Both the position numbers and the translations under genes were made by a program. Of a stretch of DNA of 47,667 nt, positions 35,775 through 45,539 are shown piece after piece. The DNA is taken from the IMG/VR virus record IMGVR_UViG_3300042935_000920, positions 1 to 47,667 of that record; one strand, 5' to 3'. The notes beneath the pieces are model-generated. The model was not told where the DNA came from. It did not search any database and was given only the letters and a program-made list of their open reading frames with translations. The stretch comes from a virus. Numbering within the stretch: position 1 is the first letter of the stretch; each line of letters begins with the position of its first letter.

Positions 35775-36437
35775 GTGAAAACAGCAATAGTTACAGGTGC
35801 CAGTAAAGGCGTTGGCTATGCCACTGTAAAACTTTTATCTGAAAACGGATACAAGGTTATTGCTGTTTCTAGAGATTTGTCTAAAGTTATTAATTTAGTT
35901 TCTGATAATGTTGAAGTTTATAGACTGGACATAACTAGCGCTGATGAGATTAAAAGGTTTCACGAAAAGTATAGTGACATAACTCTTGACTTGCTTGTTA
36001 ATAATGCAGGAGGAGGATCAGGTCCTACTCATATAATTAATGAAACAATGGATAACTTTAGAATAGCGTATGATATAAATGTATCTGGTCCAATGTATCT
36101 TTCACAACTATTTGTTCCTTCTATGAAAAAGTCAGAATCTCCTACAATTATTTTTATTAGTTCTTTGGGTGGAAAGTTTCCATATAGATCAGGAGGAAAC
36201 TATACTAACGCTAAAAGAGGTATGATGGCTCTTGTAGATACTATGAGATTAGAGTTTCCAGAATATGGAATTAAGATTACTGAAATTTGTCCAGGTACAA
36301 TAGATACACAAGAAGAAAAAAAGAATGCTGCATTAACAGCAGAAGATATGGCAGAGTGCATTAGGTGGGTATCTGAGTTACCAAAGCATGTAAATATAAA
36401 TCACATAGAGGTAAACCACATACTTAGTGGTAAATAA
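35775..36437 (+). CDS. Short-chain dehydrogenase/reductase
   Basis: 220 aa. Opens with GTG 35775 directly after the previous TAA. TGASKGVG is the NAD(P) loop, LLVNNAGGGS the NNAG motif, FISSLGGKFPYRSGGNYTNAK carries the catalytic Ser and the Y-x3-K pair. It oxidises or reduces a hydroxyl or carbonyl group. Being inside an oxygenase cassette, it could act on a hydroxylated product or sugar (inference). Confidence 0.8.
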   Translation: MKTAIVTGASKGVGYATVKLLSENGYKVIAVSRDLSKVINLVSDNVEVYRLDITSADEIKRFHEKYSDITLDLLVNNAGGGSGPTHIINETMDNFRIAYDINVSGPMYLSQLFVPSMKKSESPTIIFISSLGGKFPYRSGGNYTNAKRGMMALVDTMRLEFPEYGIKITEICPGTIDTQEEKKNAALTAEDMAECIRWVSELPKHVNINHIEVNHILSGK

Positions 36438-36448
36438 TTTGGAGAAAT

Positions 36449-37015
36449 ATGAAAATAAATAAACTTTATGATGATGTATATGAAGTAGAAGAATTTTTAA
36501 CAGAGCAAGAACTTGCCGATGTTTATACTATAATCAACAATACTCCAGAAGAAGATTGGTTTGATGAAGCAGCAAGGGATGAAAATAAAACTCCAGATTT
36601 TTGGTATGGAAAAAACCTATACTTTAAATCAACAAATGTTTTTGATTTAATAAACGATAAGATGAGAAATCTTTTTGAGTCCTATTCTTACTATCCTGAA
36701 AAGACACATTTGCAAAGATATAAAAAAGGTGACTTTATTAAACACCACGCAGACCAGTGGATTCCAGATTTGCCATACTACATAGGATATGGATTTTGTT
36801 TGTATTATAATGATGACTATTTAGGCGGGGAGTTAGATTATCCAGATCTAAAAATTACAATTAAACCAAAAGCAAATGCATTATATATACACGGGGGGCA
36901 CATAGTCCACGGCTCTCTGCCAGTCCTAGATGATACAATAAGATACTTCTCTACTGTTTTTATACGTGGAACAGAGGATTCTCCAACAAGACTAAAGAAA
37001 GAGTTATTTAAATGA
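36449..37015 (+). CDS. 2OG/Fe(II) oxygenase (P4H-like)
   Basis: 188 aa. DFIKHHADQWIPDLPYYIGY (HxD), YYNDDYLGGELDYP (turn), GGHIVHGSLPV (distal His) and TIRYFSTVFIRG (Arg). All canonical residues are present. A GGAG site lies upstream. Overlaps the next gene by ATGA. Eighth and last oxygenase of the cassette. Confidence 0.87.
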   Translation: MKINKLYDDVYEVEEFLTEQELADVYTIINNTPEEDWFDEAARDENKTPDFWYGKNLYFKSTNVFDLINDKMRNLFESYSYYPEKTHLQRYKKGDFIKHHADQWIPDLPYYIGYGFCLYYNDDYLGGELDYPDLKITIKPKANALYIHGGHIVHGSLPVLDDTIRYFSTVFIRGTEDSPTRLKKELFK

Positions 37016-37593
37016 TACATAACATAACACAGCAAGAACAGTTTGTAATTGATATTTTAGATAAAAAGAAAAATGGATATTATGTAGAGTTGGGTGCAGC
37101 ACACTATAGCAATGGTAATAACACTTTTTCGTTAGAGCAAGACTATGACTGGACTGGGGTTTCATTTGAAATAGTTGAGTCTATGAGAGATGAATTTAAT
37201 TCTAATAGAAAAAACCCTTGTATGGGTGATGCTCTTGCCTTTAACTATGTAGACTACTTTGAAAAAAACAACTTTCCAAAACAAATTGACTATCTACAAT
37301 TAGACATAGATGCTGGTTATGATAATTACGGTAGGCCAGTTGGAAATAGTCATTGGACACTTCAAGGATTAATAGCAGTTCCACTAAACACGTATAGATT
37401 TACTTTAATTACTTTTGAGCACGATGCAAATATGTATTGGAGAAATGATTCAATTAGAGATGCACAAAGAGAAATCTTGGATTCTTTTGGATACTCTTTA
37501 GTTCACAGATCTTTTCACGAAGATTGGTGGGTTGACTCAAATGTTATTGGTCACGGAGACTACAGAAAATACCTACACTGGCAAACATTGTAA
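37012..37593 (+). CDS. FkbM-like methyltransferase, degenerate
   Basis: 193 aa. YYVELGAAHYSNGNNTFSLE and DWTGVSFEIVESMRDEFNSN resemble the N-terminal SAM domain of FkbM-family O-methyltransferases, and QIDYLQLDIDAGYD continues it. The usual Gly-rich SAM loop (DIGAHxG) reads ELGAAHYSN, so binding may be altered. These enzymes usually methylate sugar hydroxyls. The last residues (HGDYRKYLHWQTL) are unusual. ATGA coupling with the oxygenase. Confidence 0.6.
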   Translation: MIHNITQQEQFVIDILDKKKNGYYVELGAAHYSNGNNTFSLEQDYDWTGVSFEIVESMRDEFNSNRKNPCMGDALAFNYVDYFEKNNFPKQIDYLQLDIDAGYDNYGRPVGNSHWTLQGLIAVPLNTYRFTLITFEHDANMYWRNDSIRDAQREILDSFGYSLVHRSFHEDWWVDSNVIGHGDYRKYLHWQTL

Positions 37594-37643
37594 ACTAACT
37601 GTAAATAACAACTTTAGGGAGAGTTTTGCTTTTTATAAAACTC

Positions 37644-37652
37644 TGCTATAAT
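37644..37652 (+). promoter_or_regulatory. Extended -10 next to an inverted repeat
   Basis: TGCTATAAT. An 8-bp inverted repeat (AGAGTTTT/AAAACTCT, 37620-37644) ends at its first base and may be the terminator of the cassette or an operator. Confidence 0.6.
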
Positions 37653-37689
37653 TAACACTTAATCCGTTTTTGAAAGGACGATACACATT

Positions 37690-39723
37690 ATGTCAGATTT
37701 TTTTAGTTTTAAACTTCCAGAGGACTTCGTAGAAAAGTACAAGAACCAAGCAAGCCCATTTGGGTTTAAAGATGCAGCAGAAAATTCACTTGGAGAAATT
37801 ACTTTTATTCGTACTTACTCAAGAATGAAGGAAGATGGAACCAAAGAGAGATGGCATGAGGTTTGTCGTCGTGTAATCGAGGGTATGTATTCAGTTCAAA
37901 AGAATCACGCTAAAGAAAACCGCCTACCGTGGAATGACTACAAGGCTCAGAAGTCAGCACAAGAAGCATTCCAAAGAATGTTTGAATTAAAGTGGACACC
38001 ACCAGGCCGAGGTATGTGGGCATTTGGAACTCCTATGACTATGGAGAAGAAGAACTCAGCAGCACTACAAAACTGTGCAATGGTATCAACAAAGGACCTT
38101 GATAAGAATGATCCAGGAGCCTTGTTTGCTTGGGTTATGGATGCATTGATGCTTGGCATTGGTGTAGGGTTTGATACAGTTGGACAGGATAAGAATTTTT
38201 CAATCTACACCCCAACAGAACCAGAAGAGATCTTTGAAATCCCAGACACTCGTGAAGGTTGGGTAGAATCAGTTAGACTTCTGATCAATTCATATTTAAG
38301 AGCAAACCAGAGTATTCAGAAATTTAACTATGATTTGATCAGACCCCTAGGAGCCCCTATCAAGGGCTTTGGAGGCGTTGCATCAGGACCTGCACCTCTT
38401 ATCAAGTTGCACGACCAGATAGACCGTGTAATCGGCTCCAGAGGCGGAGAAACACTAGATTCTCGTGCCATTGTAGACTTAGTAAACCTTATTGGTACTT
38501 GCGTTGTATCAGGCAATGTTCGTAGATCAGCAACTCTTGCTTTGGGTAATGCAGGGGATGAAACATTTATGAATCTAAAGAACTCAGAGATGTTCCCAGA
38601 GCGCAACTCATTTGATCCAGAAAATCCAGGTTGGGCTTGGATGTCTAATAATTCTATTTCAGCAGAAGTAGGAACAAAGTATGAAGACTATGTAGATTTA
38701 ATTACAGAAAATGGAGAACCAGGTTTTATCTGGCTTGATGTTGCTCGTAATTATGGCAGACTAAAGGATGCGCCAGATGGGAAAGATTATCGTGTGATGG
38801 GCTTTAACCCTTGTGCGGAGCAGCCATTGGAATCATATGAATTATGTACACTTGTAGAAGTGCACCTAAATCGTCACGAATCTAAGGAAGACTTCCTGCG
38901 TACCCTGAAGTTTGCATACTTGTATGGAAAGACTGTAACACTTGTTCCAACACACTGGCCACAAACAAACGGTATTATGCAACGCAATCGTCGTATTGGT
39001 ACATCTCTTACTGGTATTGCATCATTTGCAGATCAAAAAGGTTTGCCAATTGTTCGTGAATGGATGGATGAAGGCTACAACAAGATTCGTCACTATGATC
39101 ACCAATATTCAGAATGGCTATGTGTTCGTGAATCAATTCGTGTAACAACAGTTAAGCCATCAGGATCAGTTTCAATTCTTTCTGGTGCAACTCCTGGAGT
39201 TCACTGGGGACCTGGAGGAAACTTTTTCCTTCGTGCAGTTCGTTTTGGAAACACAGACCCAATGATGCACTTGTTCAAAGCAGCGGGGTACACAATTGAA
39301 GATGACGTAGTATCAGCAAACACATCAGTAGTTTACTTCCCAATCAAGTCAGGTCATCCAAGATCTGAAAAGGATGTTACATTATTTGAAAAGATTGCAC
39401 TTGCTGCAACTGCTCAGAAGTACTGGTCAGACAATGGTGTTTCTGTAACACTTTCATTTGACAAGGAAACAGAGTCAAAGCATGTTGTTCCAGCACTGCA
39501 TATGTACGAGGGACAGTTAAAGGCAGTTTCATTTCTTCCAATGGGAAATCATACATATCCCCAACAGCCATATACTCAGATTACTGAAGAGCAATATGAG
39601 TCCTATATTGGTAAGTTGAAGCATATTGATTTTGCTGCTATTTATGACGGAGCAGAAAATCTTGAGGCTCAAGGAGAGATGTACTGCACCACAGACTACT
39701 GTGAAATTAAAATAAACAAGTAG
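37690..39723 (+). CDS. nrdJ: Adenosylcobalamin-dependent ribonucleotide reductase (class II)
   Basis: 677 aa, close to the monomeric class II type (about 700-740). ALQNCAMVS holds the first redox Cys (129); FNPCAEQPLESYELCTLVEV holds the thiyl-radical Cys (375), Glu (377) and second redox Cys (386); TVKPSGSVSILSG is the phosphate-binding loop; the C-terminal CTTDYC pair re-reduces the site. It makes deoxyribonucleotides for phage DNA synthesis and needs host or scavenged vitamin B12. It has its own promoter between fibre-modifying and structural genes. Confidence 0.88.
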   Translation: MSDFFSFKLPEDFVEKYKNQASPFGFKDAAENSLGEITFIRTYSRMKEDGTKERWHEVCRRVIEGMYSVQKNHAKENRLPWNDYKAQKSAQEAFQRMFELKWTPPGRGMWAFGTPMTMEKKNSAALQNCAMVSTKDLDKNDPGALFAWVMDALMLGIGVGFDTVGQDKNFSIYTPTEPEEIFEIPDTREGWVESVRLLINSYLRANQSIQKFNYDLIRPLGAPIKGFGGVASGPAPLIKLHDQIDRVIGSRGGETLDSRAIVDLVNLIGTCVVSGNVRRSATLALGNAGDETFMNLKNSEMFPERNSFDPENPGWAWMSNNSISAEVGTKYEDYVDLITENGEPGFIWLDVARNYGRLKDAPDGKDYRVMGFNPCAEQPLESYELCTLVEVHLNRHESKEDFLRTLKFAYLYGKTVTLVPTHWPQTNGIMQRNRRIGTSLTGIASFADQKGLPIVREWMDEGYNKIRHYDHQYSEWLCVRESIRVTTVKPSGSVSILSGATPGVHWGPGGNFFLRAVRFGNTDPMMHLFKAAGYTIEDDVVSANTSVVYFPIKSGHPRSEKDVTLFEKIALAATAQKYWSDNGVSVTLSFDKETESKHVVPALHMYEGQLKAVSFLPMGNHTYPQQPYTQITEEQYESYIGKLKHIDFAAIYDGAENLEAQGEMYCTTDYCEIKINK

Positions 39724-39730
39724 CCTTCTG

Positions 39731-39739
39731 TGGTAAAAT
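39731..39739 (+). promoter_or_regulatory. Extended -10 box
   Basis: TGGTAAAAT, nine bases before the ATG at 39749. Confidence 0.5.
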
Positions 39740-39748
39740 AGACTTATA

Positions 39749-42700
39749 ATGTCTAATCCATCAAATCTGTACGCAGAAAAAATATATGCAGAGCATCCAA
39801 TCGCTTTGTGGGCTTTGGACGATAAGGCTGACTATATAAGTTTGATAGATGAGGCTGGCAGAGATGTCTCTAATTGGAAAGATGCTTCAGGAGATCCTCT
39901 TGGTCTTTCTGCAGTTACTGTTACAGACATTACTGATGAACCATTTCCAGAAAGCAAGACCACAAAAATAACTGGTGCTTTGACAAATGATGCCTTTAGT
40001 CAGATAACTTGCATAAGTAATGATATTGATAACTTTTCAAACTTAAACAAAGATCTATCAACATTTTCTGTAGGAGCATTTTTTAATTCGATAAGTGCCT
40101 ATACATCTAGTTTTGAAATTGGATATGAGTACTACGACACAACATCTGGAAGTACAATACAAAGACTAAAGTCTTATACCACATCGGTTCAAAATAGATG
40201 GTTTTTTATATCAGAAACATTTGACATTCCAGAAGACACCACACAGTTTAGAGTTGTTATCAAAATTAACTATGTTGGTGGAGCCCTAAATGAAGAAGAC
40301 TATGAGTTTTTAGTAAACGGAGTTACTGTCGGGCAGTGGTCTGAAGAGTTTAATTCATCTTCACTTGGTGTTCAAAAGATTTCTCTTCCTTCGACTATCG
40401 CTTTGCCTTCGTCTTTTGCAATTCCAGCAGATGCATACGGTCTTGAAGAAAATAAAGGCTACTATTTGGTTAAAGATAATAGCCTTATGGCAAAGAACAC
40501 AGGAATTCCACTTGTATACGGCGCATCAAACTTAACAAAACTTTTGCCAAATACAGATATGCCATCTGTTATTATCCCAGGTCTTGGATTTTTATCTGAG
40601 GCTGGTCAGTATAAAGAGTACACTTTGGAAGCATGGATTAGAATTAATTCAGACTCAATTACAAAGAAAAGAATTCTTGGTCCAATTTCTTCTACAGATG
40701 GATTATATGTTGAAGGACCTTTTATTGTTTTAAAAGTTGGAGAAAATTCTGGATCTTACTACATTGGTGAATGGACAAGGCCAATGCTTATACACATAAG
40801 ACTTTCTGAAAACAATGCATCTCTTCTTATAAACGGAGAGGAGGTAATTTCTTTAAATTACCTAACTTCAGATTTAGTATTTCCTGTAAGTATTTTAAAT
40901 GACAAGGAGCAAGACTGGATTGGATTTTATGCATACGAAGATGTTTCTCCGATAGAAATTGATTGTGTTGCTATATACACCTATGTTGTTCCAATTATTC
41001 TTGCTAAAAAAAGGTTTGTTTATGGCCAAGGAGTTGAATTTCCAGAGGGGATTAATCAATCATATAGTGGTTCATCAGTATATATAGATTACCCATTTGC
41101 AGACTATACAAATAACTACTCATATCCAAACATAGGAAAATGGAATCAAGCAATTGTTGACAATCTTAGTGTTGAAAACAATCTTTTATGTACTCCAGAC
41201 TATAAACTACCAGAAATAGTTCTTGGGTCTTCAAATATTAATCAGTTGTATTCTGACCTTGGAGAGATTCAGGATGAGCCAGATAAATTCTTTTCTTTTG
41301 ATTCCGTTACAAACGGGTATATGTATTTTGATAATTTAAACTTTTTAAATCAAAGAGTTAGATCTTTTTATGGCTCTTTTAAATTTTTAGAAGAACCAAC
41401 TCAGACACAGACCTTATTTAGAGTAGAGTCAGAAAACTCTTCCGACTATTTTGAAATCTCTACACAAAACAAAGATATAGTTTATAAATTAAATTATGGA
41501 AATACAGAAAACATTATTGCAACATTTTCTTGGTCTGATAATGATCCATTTACTGGTATAGCACTAGAAGAAATATTTTCTGTTGGGCTAGACATAGATA
41601 AGGTTTCTAAATATTTTGGAGGCAGCGTTGCTTCTTTTTTTGGCAACATAAACACATTAAAATTTTACATAGGTGGAAAATCAGACCTAACACAAACCTT
41701 TACTGGTAAAATATACAAAGTTGGGTTTTGCACAGAAAGAAACCACAAAAAAATTGAGGGGTTATTTAATGAGCGAGGAATTCCTATAAATGATGAGAAT
41801 GTTTTTCAATTATACTCAAACACAGTAGATGTAGAATATAACTCTACAGATGATTATTTTGGAAACAATAGTGCGGAGTGGGATCAATTGGTTGATTCAG
41901 GAGGAGCAGATTCATACCCTGTAGATAGATTTCAGGTTCATACCGCAAGTTACACACTCTCTCCATCTTTCTACTTTGATAATTACACCTTAGACATTGA
42001 TGTGCAGGGTTATTGGGAAGACTATATTCCACTAACATACTTTTCTCAATTTGTTACAGATAAAAAAAATAACTCATACTATGACCTTGACCTGATTCAA
42101 TTTAATATTAACTATCCAGCACCCTCAAATTTTGTTGAAGAAGAGCAAACAGATGAGTGGACATATAAAGAATTATTAGATGAATATAATATTCCAATAC
42201 AAAGAACTTATGAGTCTTTGGATAATCAATTGTTTACAGGGTATTTAAATTATGATGATTTAAAAAATAGAGCGTTTAAAAATTACAAGTATGATACTTC
42301 AGGCTCCCTAGTTAAGTCTTATGTTACATTTCAGTATATTGAAAACGGAGCCAACCTTTTAGAGTCAAACTTTATTAATATAGAAAAACCTTCTAATGAT
42401 TCTATTGTTTCTCCAGGAAATAACTGGATGAACACAAAGTACGAAGTTGTAAATAATATGATCATTTACCCTCCAAAAGATGTCAGAGTAACAGATCTTG
42501 CACTTGTCACACATTTAGACTTTAATGTAAAAGGTATTATAAACAACAAGGTTAAGATTAGAAACCTTGAGTATGCTTCTCAGGCATTTAATTCAACATC
42601 TCCGAATCCAATTGGAACAAGATTTGGAAATGAAATGTACCCATACAAAAAATCTGGATTTTACTATGACTATAAAGATAGGAATCCGTTTTCAATTTAC

Positions 42701-43471
42701 AAGGGTAGTTCTCCATACCTCTATCTAACAAGATATACGGGAATAGAGTTAAAAGGAACATTTGATCCAGTGGTTAATCGTGGATTGTCTATTCCAATTA
42801 ATAAAGAAATGTCTAGCAACTACAAGGTTATGGCTATGCAGATAGCAATAAGGTACGATCAAGATGCATTCCCGTACGCCTCAACAGAAATATTTGAGAT
42901 TCAATCAAAAGACACTCATATAAAATTTTATATGGTAGCCATTCACCCAAGTGGAGAACGGGCTAAGATTTATGCTATAAACGTAAGAACTGGAAAACTA
43001 GAAGACAATATAGGGTTTTATTGGAATGGAAAACTTGTCAAAGAGCCCGTTGTAACTGTAAAAGAGTGGGGATTCTTGGGAATATCATTTCCAAACCTAT
43101 TAAACTTTGATTCTAGGGTTGGGTCAATTAATCTAAATGGACCAATAACATTTAATATGATATCTTATTATCAATCAACAAACCTGCAAGAGGTTCAAAA
43201 GGTTGATATACGACCGTGGTTTGGAGTTAAATACTCTCTTCCTCTTACCCTTGAATGGGATAACTGGAAAACATCTTCTTTTGTTTGGCGTGGGGTTTTG
43301 ATTTTATCTTCAACAAGTTATTATGGAGTAGATCCATCAACAATCTACAAGAGTTACACAGGAACTAACAAGATTATTATTGATACGGACAAGGTGTTTA
43401 CAGTTAATGGGTACGAGTATACCGTGTATAAAGGTATTACTTCGAAACAAATAACGGCTAGTGCTGTCTAA
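39749..43471 (+). CDS. 1240-aa LamG-like tail protein
   Basis: The N-terminus (LYAEKIYAEHPIALWALDDK) is typical of actinophage minor tail proteins with concanavalin/LamG-type domains. YTLEAWIRINSDSITKKRIL, then FIVLKVGENSGSYYIGEW and HIRLSENNASLLINGEEVIS is a clear LamG-like sandwich near residues 290-375. A second similar segment lies near 530-650. The remaining 600 residues are beta-rich and unassigned. No coiled coil suggests it is not a tape measure. It probably binds host glycans. Confidence 0.75.
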   Translation: MSNPSNLYAEKIYAEHPIALWALDDKADYISLIDEAGRDVSNWKDASGDPLGLSAVTVTDITDEPFPESKTTKITGALTNDAFSQITCISNDIDNFSNLNKDLSTFSVGAFFNSISAYTSSFEIGYEYYDTTSGSTIQRLKSYTTSVQNRWFFISETFDIPEDTTQFRVVIKINYVGGALNEEDYEFLVNGVTVGQWSEEFNSSSLGVQKISLPSTIALPSSFAIPADAYGLEENKGYYLVKDNSLMAKNTGIPLVYGASNLTKLLPNTDMPSVIIPGLGFLSEAGQYKEYTLEAWIRINSDSITKKRILGPISSTDGLYVEGPFIVLKVGENSGSYYIGEWTRPMLIHIRLSENNASLLINGEEVISLNYLTSDLVFPVSILNDKEQDWIGFYAYEDVSPIEIDCVAIYTYVVPIILAKKRFVYGQGVEFPEGINQSYSGSSVYIDYPFADYTNNYSYPNIGKWNQAIVDNLSVENNLLCTPDYKLPEIVLGSSNINQLYSDLGEIQDEPDKFFSFDSVTNGYMYFDNLNFLNQRVRSFYGSFKFLEEPTQTQTLFRVESENSSDYFEISTQNKDIVYKLNYGNTENIIATFSWSDNDPFTGIALEEIFSVGLDIDKVSKYFGGSVASFFGNINTLKFYIGGKSDLTQTFTGKIYKVGFCTERNHKKIEGLFNERGIPINDENVFQLYSNTVDVEYNSTDDYFGNNSAEWDQLVDSGGADSYPVDRFQVHTASYTLSPSFYFDNYTLDIDVQGYWEDYIPLTYFSQFVTDKKNNSYYDLDLIQFNINYPAPSNFVEEEQTDEWTYKELLDEYNIPIQRTYESLDNQLFTGYLNYDDLKNRAFKNYKYDTSGSLVKSYVTFQYIENGANLLESNFINIEKPSNDSIVSPGNNWMNTKYEVVNNMIIYPPKDVRVTDLALVTHLDFNVKGIINNKVKIRNLEYASQAFNSTSPNPIGTRFGNEMYPYKKSGFYYDYKDRNPFSIYKGSSPYLYLTRYTGIELKGTFDPVVNRGLSIPINKEMSSNYKVMAMQIAIRYDQDAFPYASTEIFEIQSKDTHIKFYMVAIHPSGERAKIYAINVRTGKLEDNIGFYWNGKLVKEPVVTVKEWGFLGISFPNLLNFDSRVGSINLNGPITFNMISYYQSTNLQEVQKVDIRPWFGVKYSLPLTLEWDNWKTSSFVWRGVLILSSTSYYGVDPSTIYKSYTGTNKIIIDTDKVFTVNGYEYTVYKGITSKQITASAV

Positions 43472-43473
43472 TA

Positions 43474-43482
43474 TGGTATACT
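43474..43482 (+). promoter_or_regulatory. Extended -10, leaderless
   Basis: TGGTATACT, seven bases before the ATG at 43490. Confidence 0.6.
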
Positions 43483-43489
43483 TATAGGT

Positions 43490-43894
43490 ATGAATCCTCA
43501 AGATCCGCGTAAAAAGAAGAAGCAATTGCCCAGAATGAAAGGGCAAGTGGGAGAGTCCCGTGCAAAAATTATTGAAAAACACTATGACTGGGGTCTTTAT
43601 GTTTACAAAAAGGCTAACGGTAAGTGGTTTACGGATGGAACTGGTTCTGTTTTAAACATTGAATCAATGAAAGGAGATATCCTTCAAATATCAAAACTTA
43701 AAGAAGCAGCAAGATATTACGGGGATGAAGGAGATGGAGAATGCATCTTCGTTCCAGGTCTAACCAGAATCTCAGAAGAAGAATACTCTGAGCAAAAACA
43801 AAGAATGGCAGAAGGATTAATTCCATCTATGAACGATCTTGGTGCAGTACAAGCAGCCAAGGATACTATTGCAAAATATGGAAGTGATGACTAA
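43490..43894 (+). CDS. 134-aa head-region hypothetical protein
   Basis: Basic N-terminus (MNPQDPRKKKKQLPRMKGQV), then a beta stretch (HYDWGLYVYKKANGKWFTDG) and an acidic helical end. It lies directly before the portal gene and overlaps it by one base. It may be a head-assembly or packaging accessory. Not recognised. Confidence 0.65.
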   Translation: MNPQDPRKKKKQLPRMKGQVGESRAKIIEKHYDWGLYVYKKANGKWFTDGTGSVLNIESMKGDILQISKLKEAARYYGDEGDGECIFVPGLTRISEEEYSEQKQRMAEGLIPSMNDLGAVQAAKDTIAKYGSDD

Positions 43895-45501
43895 TGAGTG
43901 AAGACAAAGAATTTTTTATTAGAGCAAAGACAGATAGTCCACTTCCTGAAGATGACACTTTTACAAAGCAAGATCCATTTAATCAGTCATGGGATGTAGT
44001 CAAAGATTTGCAGGGACTTGATGCAAACTTTAAAAGAAGAACAACTCGTGTACTAAAGGGTGAAGCAACACCAGCATACATAGAAAGTTCAAGAGCAGAA
44101 AGCACTGGTCGTGACGGAGCAAAGTCCAAAGAGATTAACTCAGGAACAGTATTTAGAAATGCTTACGGACTATTCGATGTAATTACTCCACCATGGAATC
44201 TTTACGAACTTGCAAGTTTCTATGATACTTCATTTGCAAACCACGCAGCAATTGATGCCAAGGTAGAAAATATTGTTGGGCTTGGTTATGAGTTTAAGGT
44301 TTCTAAAAGAACAATGCTTAAGTTAGAAGCATCAGAACCAAAGACAGCAGAAAATGCACGTAGAAGAATTGAAAGAGCCAAGATTGAGTTAAGCGATTGG
44401 CTAGAATCTCTAAATACAGAAGACTCCTTTACTACAACCATGGAAAAGGTGTTTACTGATCTACAAGCAACAGGAAATGGATACCTTGAAGTAGGAAGAA
44501 CAGTTCGTGGGGACATTGGATATGTTGGTCATATCCCATCTACAACAATGCGTGTTCGTCGTCTTCGTGATGGCTTTGTTCAGGTCATTGCAAACAAAGT
44601 AGTTTACTTCCGTAACTTTGGAGCAACAAATGCAAATCCACTTGGAACAGATGCTCGTCCAAATGAGATTATTCATTTTAAAGAATACTCACCACTAAAT
44701 ACTTTTTATGGCGTTCCAGATATCATGTCTGCGATTGGATCGCTTCACGGAGATCAACTTGCATCACAATACAATATTGACTACTTCCAGAATAAGGCAA
44801 CCCCAAGATATGTTGTAACGCTTAAGGGAGCAAAACTATCTGCTGAGGCAGAAGATAAAATGTTTAGATTTCTTCAAAGTGGTCTTAAAGGACAAAATCA
44901 TAGAACACTATATATTCCACTTCCTGGAGATTCAGATACCAACAAGGTAGAGTTTAAGATGGATCCTGTAGAAAATGGAATTCAAGAGGCATCATTTAAA
45001 GAGTATCGCAAACAAAACAGAGATGATATTCTTGTTGCACATCAAGTTCCTCTTTCTAAAATTGGTGGTTCTGATTCAGCAGCCATCGCTGCAGCCCTAT
45101 CTCAAGACCGCACATTTAAAGAGCAAGTTGCAAGACCAGCACAAAGAAATCTTGAGAAAATGATTAACAAGATTATAAGAGAAAAAACAGATATCTTGGA
45201 GTTTAAGTTTAACGAACTTACTCTTACAGATGAAATTGCTCAATCACAAATAATTGAAAGACTTGTTAAGACTCAGGTTATGCTACCAAATGAAGGTAGA
45301 GAACTTCTTGGTCTTCCACAGATTGAAGGCGGTAACGAGCCTTTCGATCCAAAACCTCAAGACACAGCAAATGATAATGCAGATAGACAAAGAGACACAG
45401 AAAGAACTAATAACCAGTCTGACGGACCAGCCACAGTAAGTGGAAGAAATCCAAAAGGCGAAGGTCGTAAAGTTGACGATGTGTCCGATATGTCCAAATA
45501 G
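43894..45501 (+). CDS. Phage portal protein
   Basis: 535 aa. FDVITPPWNLYELASFYDTS, then HAAIDAKVENIVGLGYEFKV, then DYFQNKATPRYVVTLKGAKL and RDDILVAHQVPLSKIGGSDS (portal family core), and the C-terminal EGRELLGLPQIEGGNEPFDP, as in the HK97/PBSX-like portal group. The C-terminal 50 residues are polar and disordered. Twelve copies form the DNA gateway of the capsid. Followed by protease and capsid genes in the usual order. Confidence 0.85.
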   Translation: MSEDKEFFIRAKTDSPLPEDDTFTKQDPFNQSWDVVKDLQGLDANFKRRTTRVLKGEATPAYIESSRAESTGRDGAKSKEINSGTVFRNAYGLFDVITPPWNLYELASFYDTSFANHAAIDAKVENIVGLGYEFKVSKRTMLKLEASEPKTAENARRRIERAKIELSDWLESLNTEDSFTTTMEKVFTDLQATGNGYLEVGRTVRGDIGYVGHIPSTTMRVRRLRDGFVQVIANKVVYFRNFGATNANPLGTDARPNEIIHFKEYSPLNTFYGVPDIMSAIGSLHGDQLASQYNIDYFQNKATPRYVVTLKGAKLSAEAEDKMFRFLQSGLKGQNHRTLYIPLPGDSDTNKVEFKMDPVENGIQEASFKEYRKQNRDDILVAHQVPLSKIGGSDSAAIAAALSQDRTFKEQVARPAQRNLEKMINKIIREKTDILEFKFNELTLTDEIAQSQIIERLVKTQVMLPNEGRELLGLPQIEGGNEPFDPKPQDTANDNADRQRDTERTNNQSDGPATVSGRNPKGEGRKVDDVSDMSK

Positions 45502-45524
45502 TGATACTTCAATAAAAAAGGGTA

Positions 45525-45530
45525 TATAAT
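45525..45530 (+). promoter_or_regulatory. -10 box for the protease gene
   Basis: TATAAT, nine bases before the ATG at 45540. Confidence 0.5.
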
Positions 45531-45539
45531 AGAATAACC

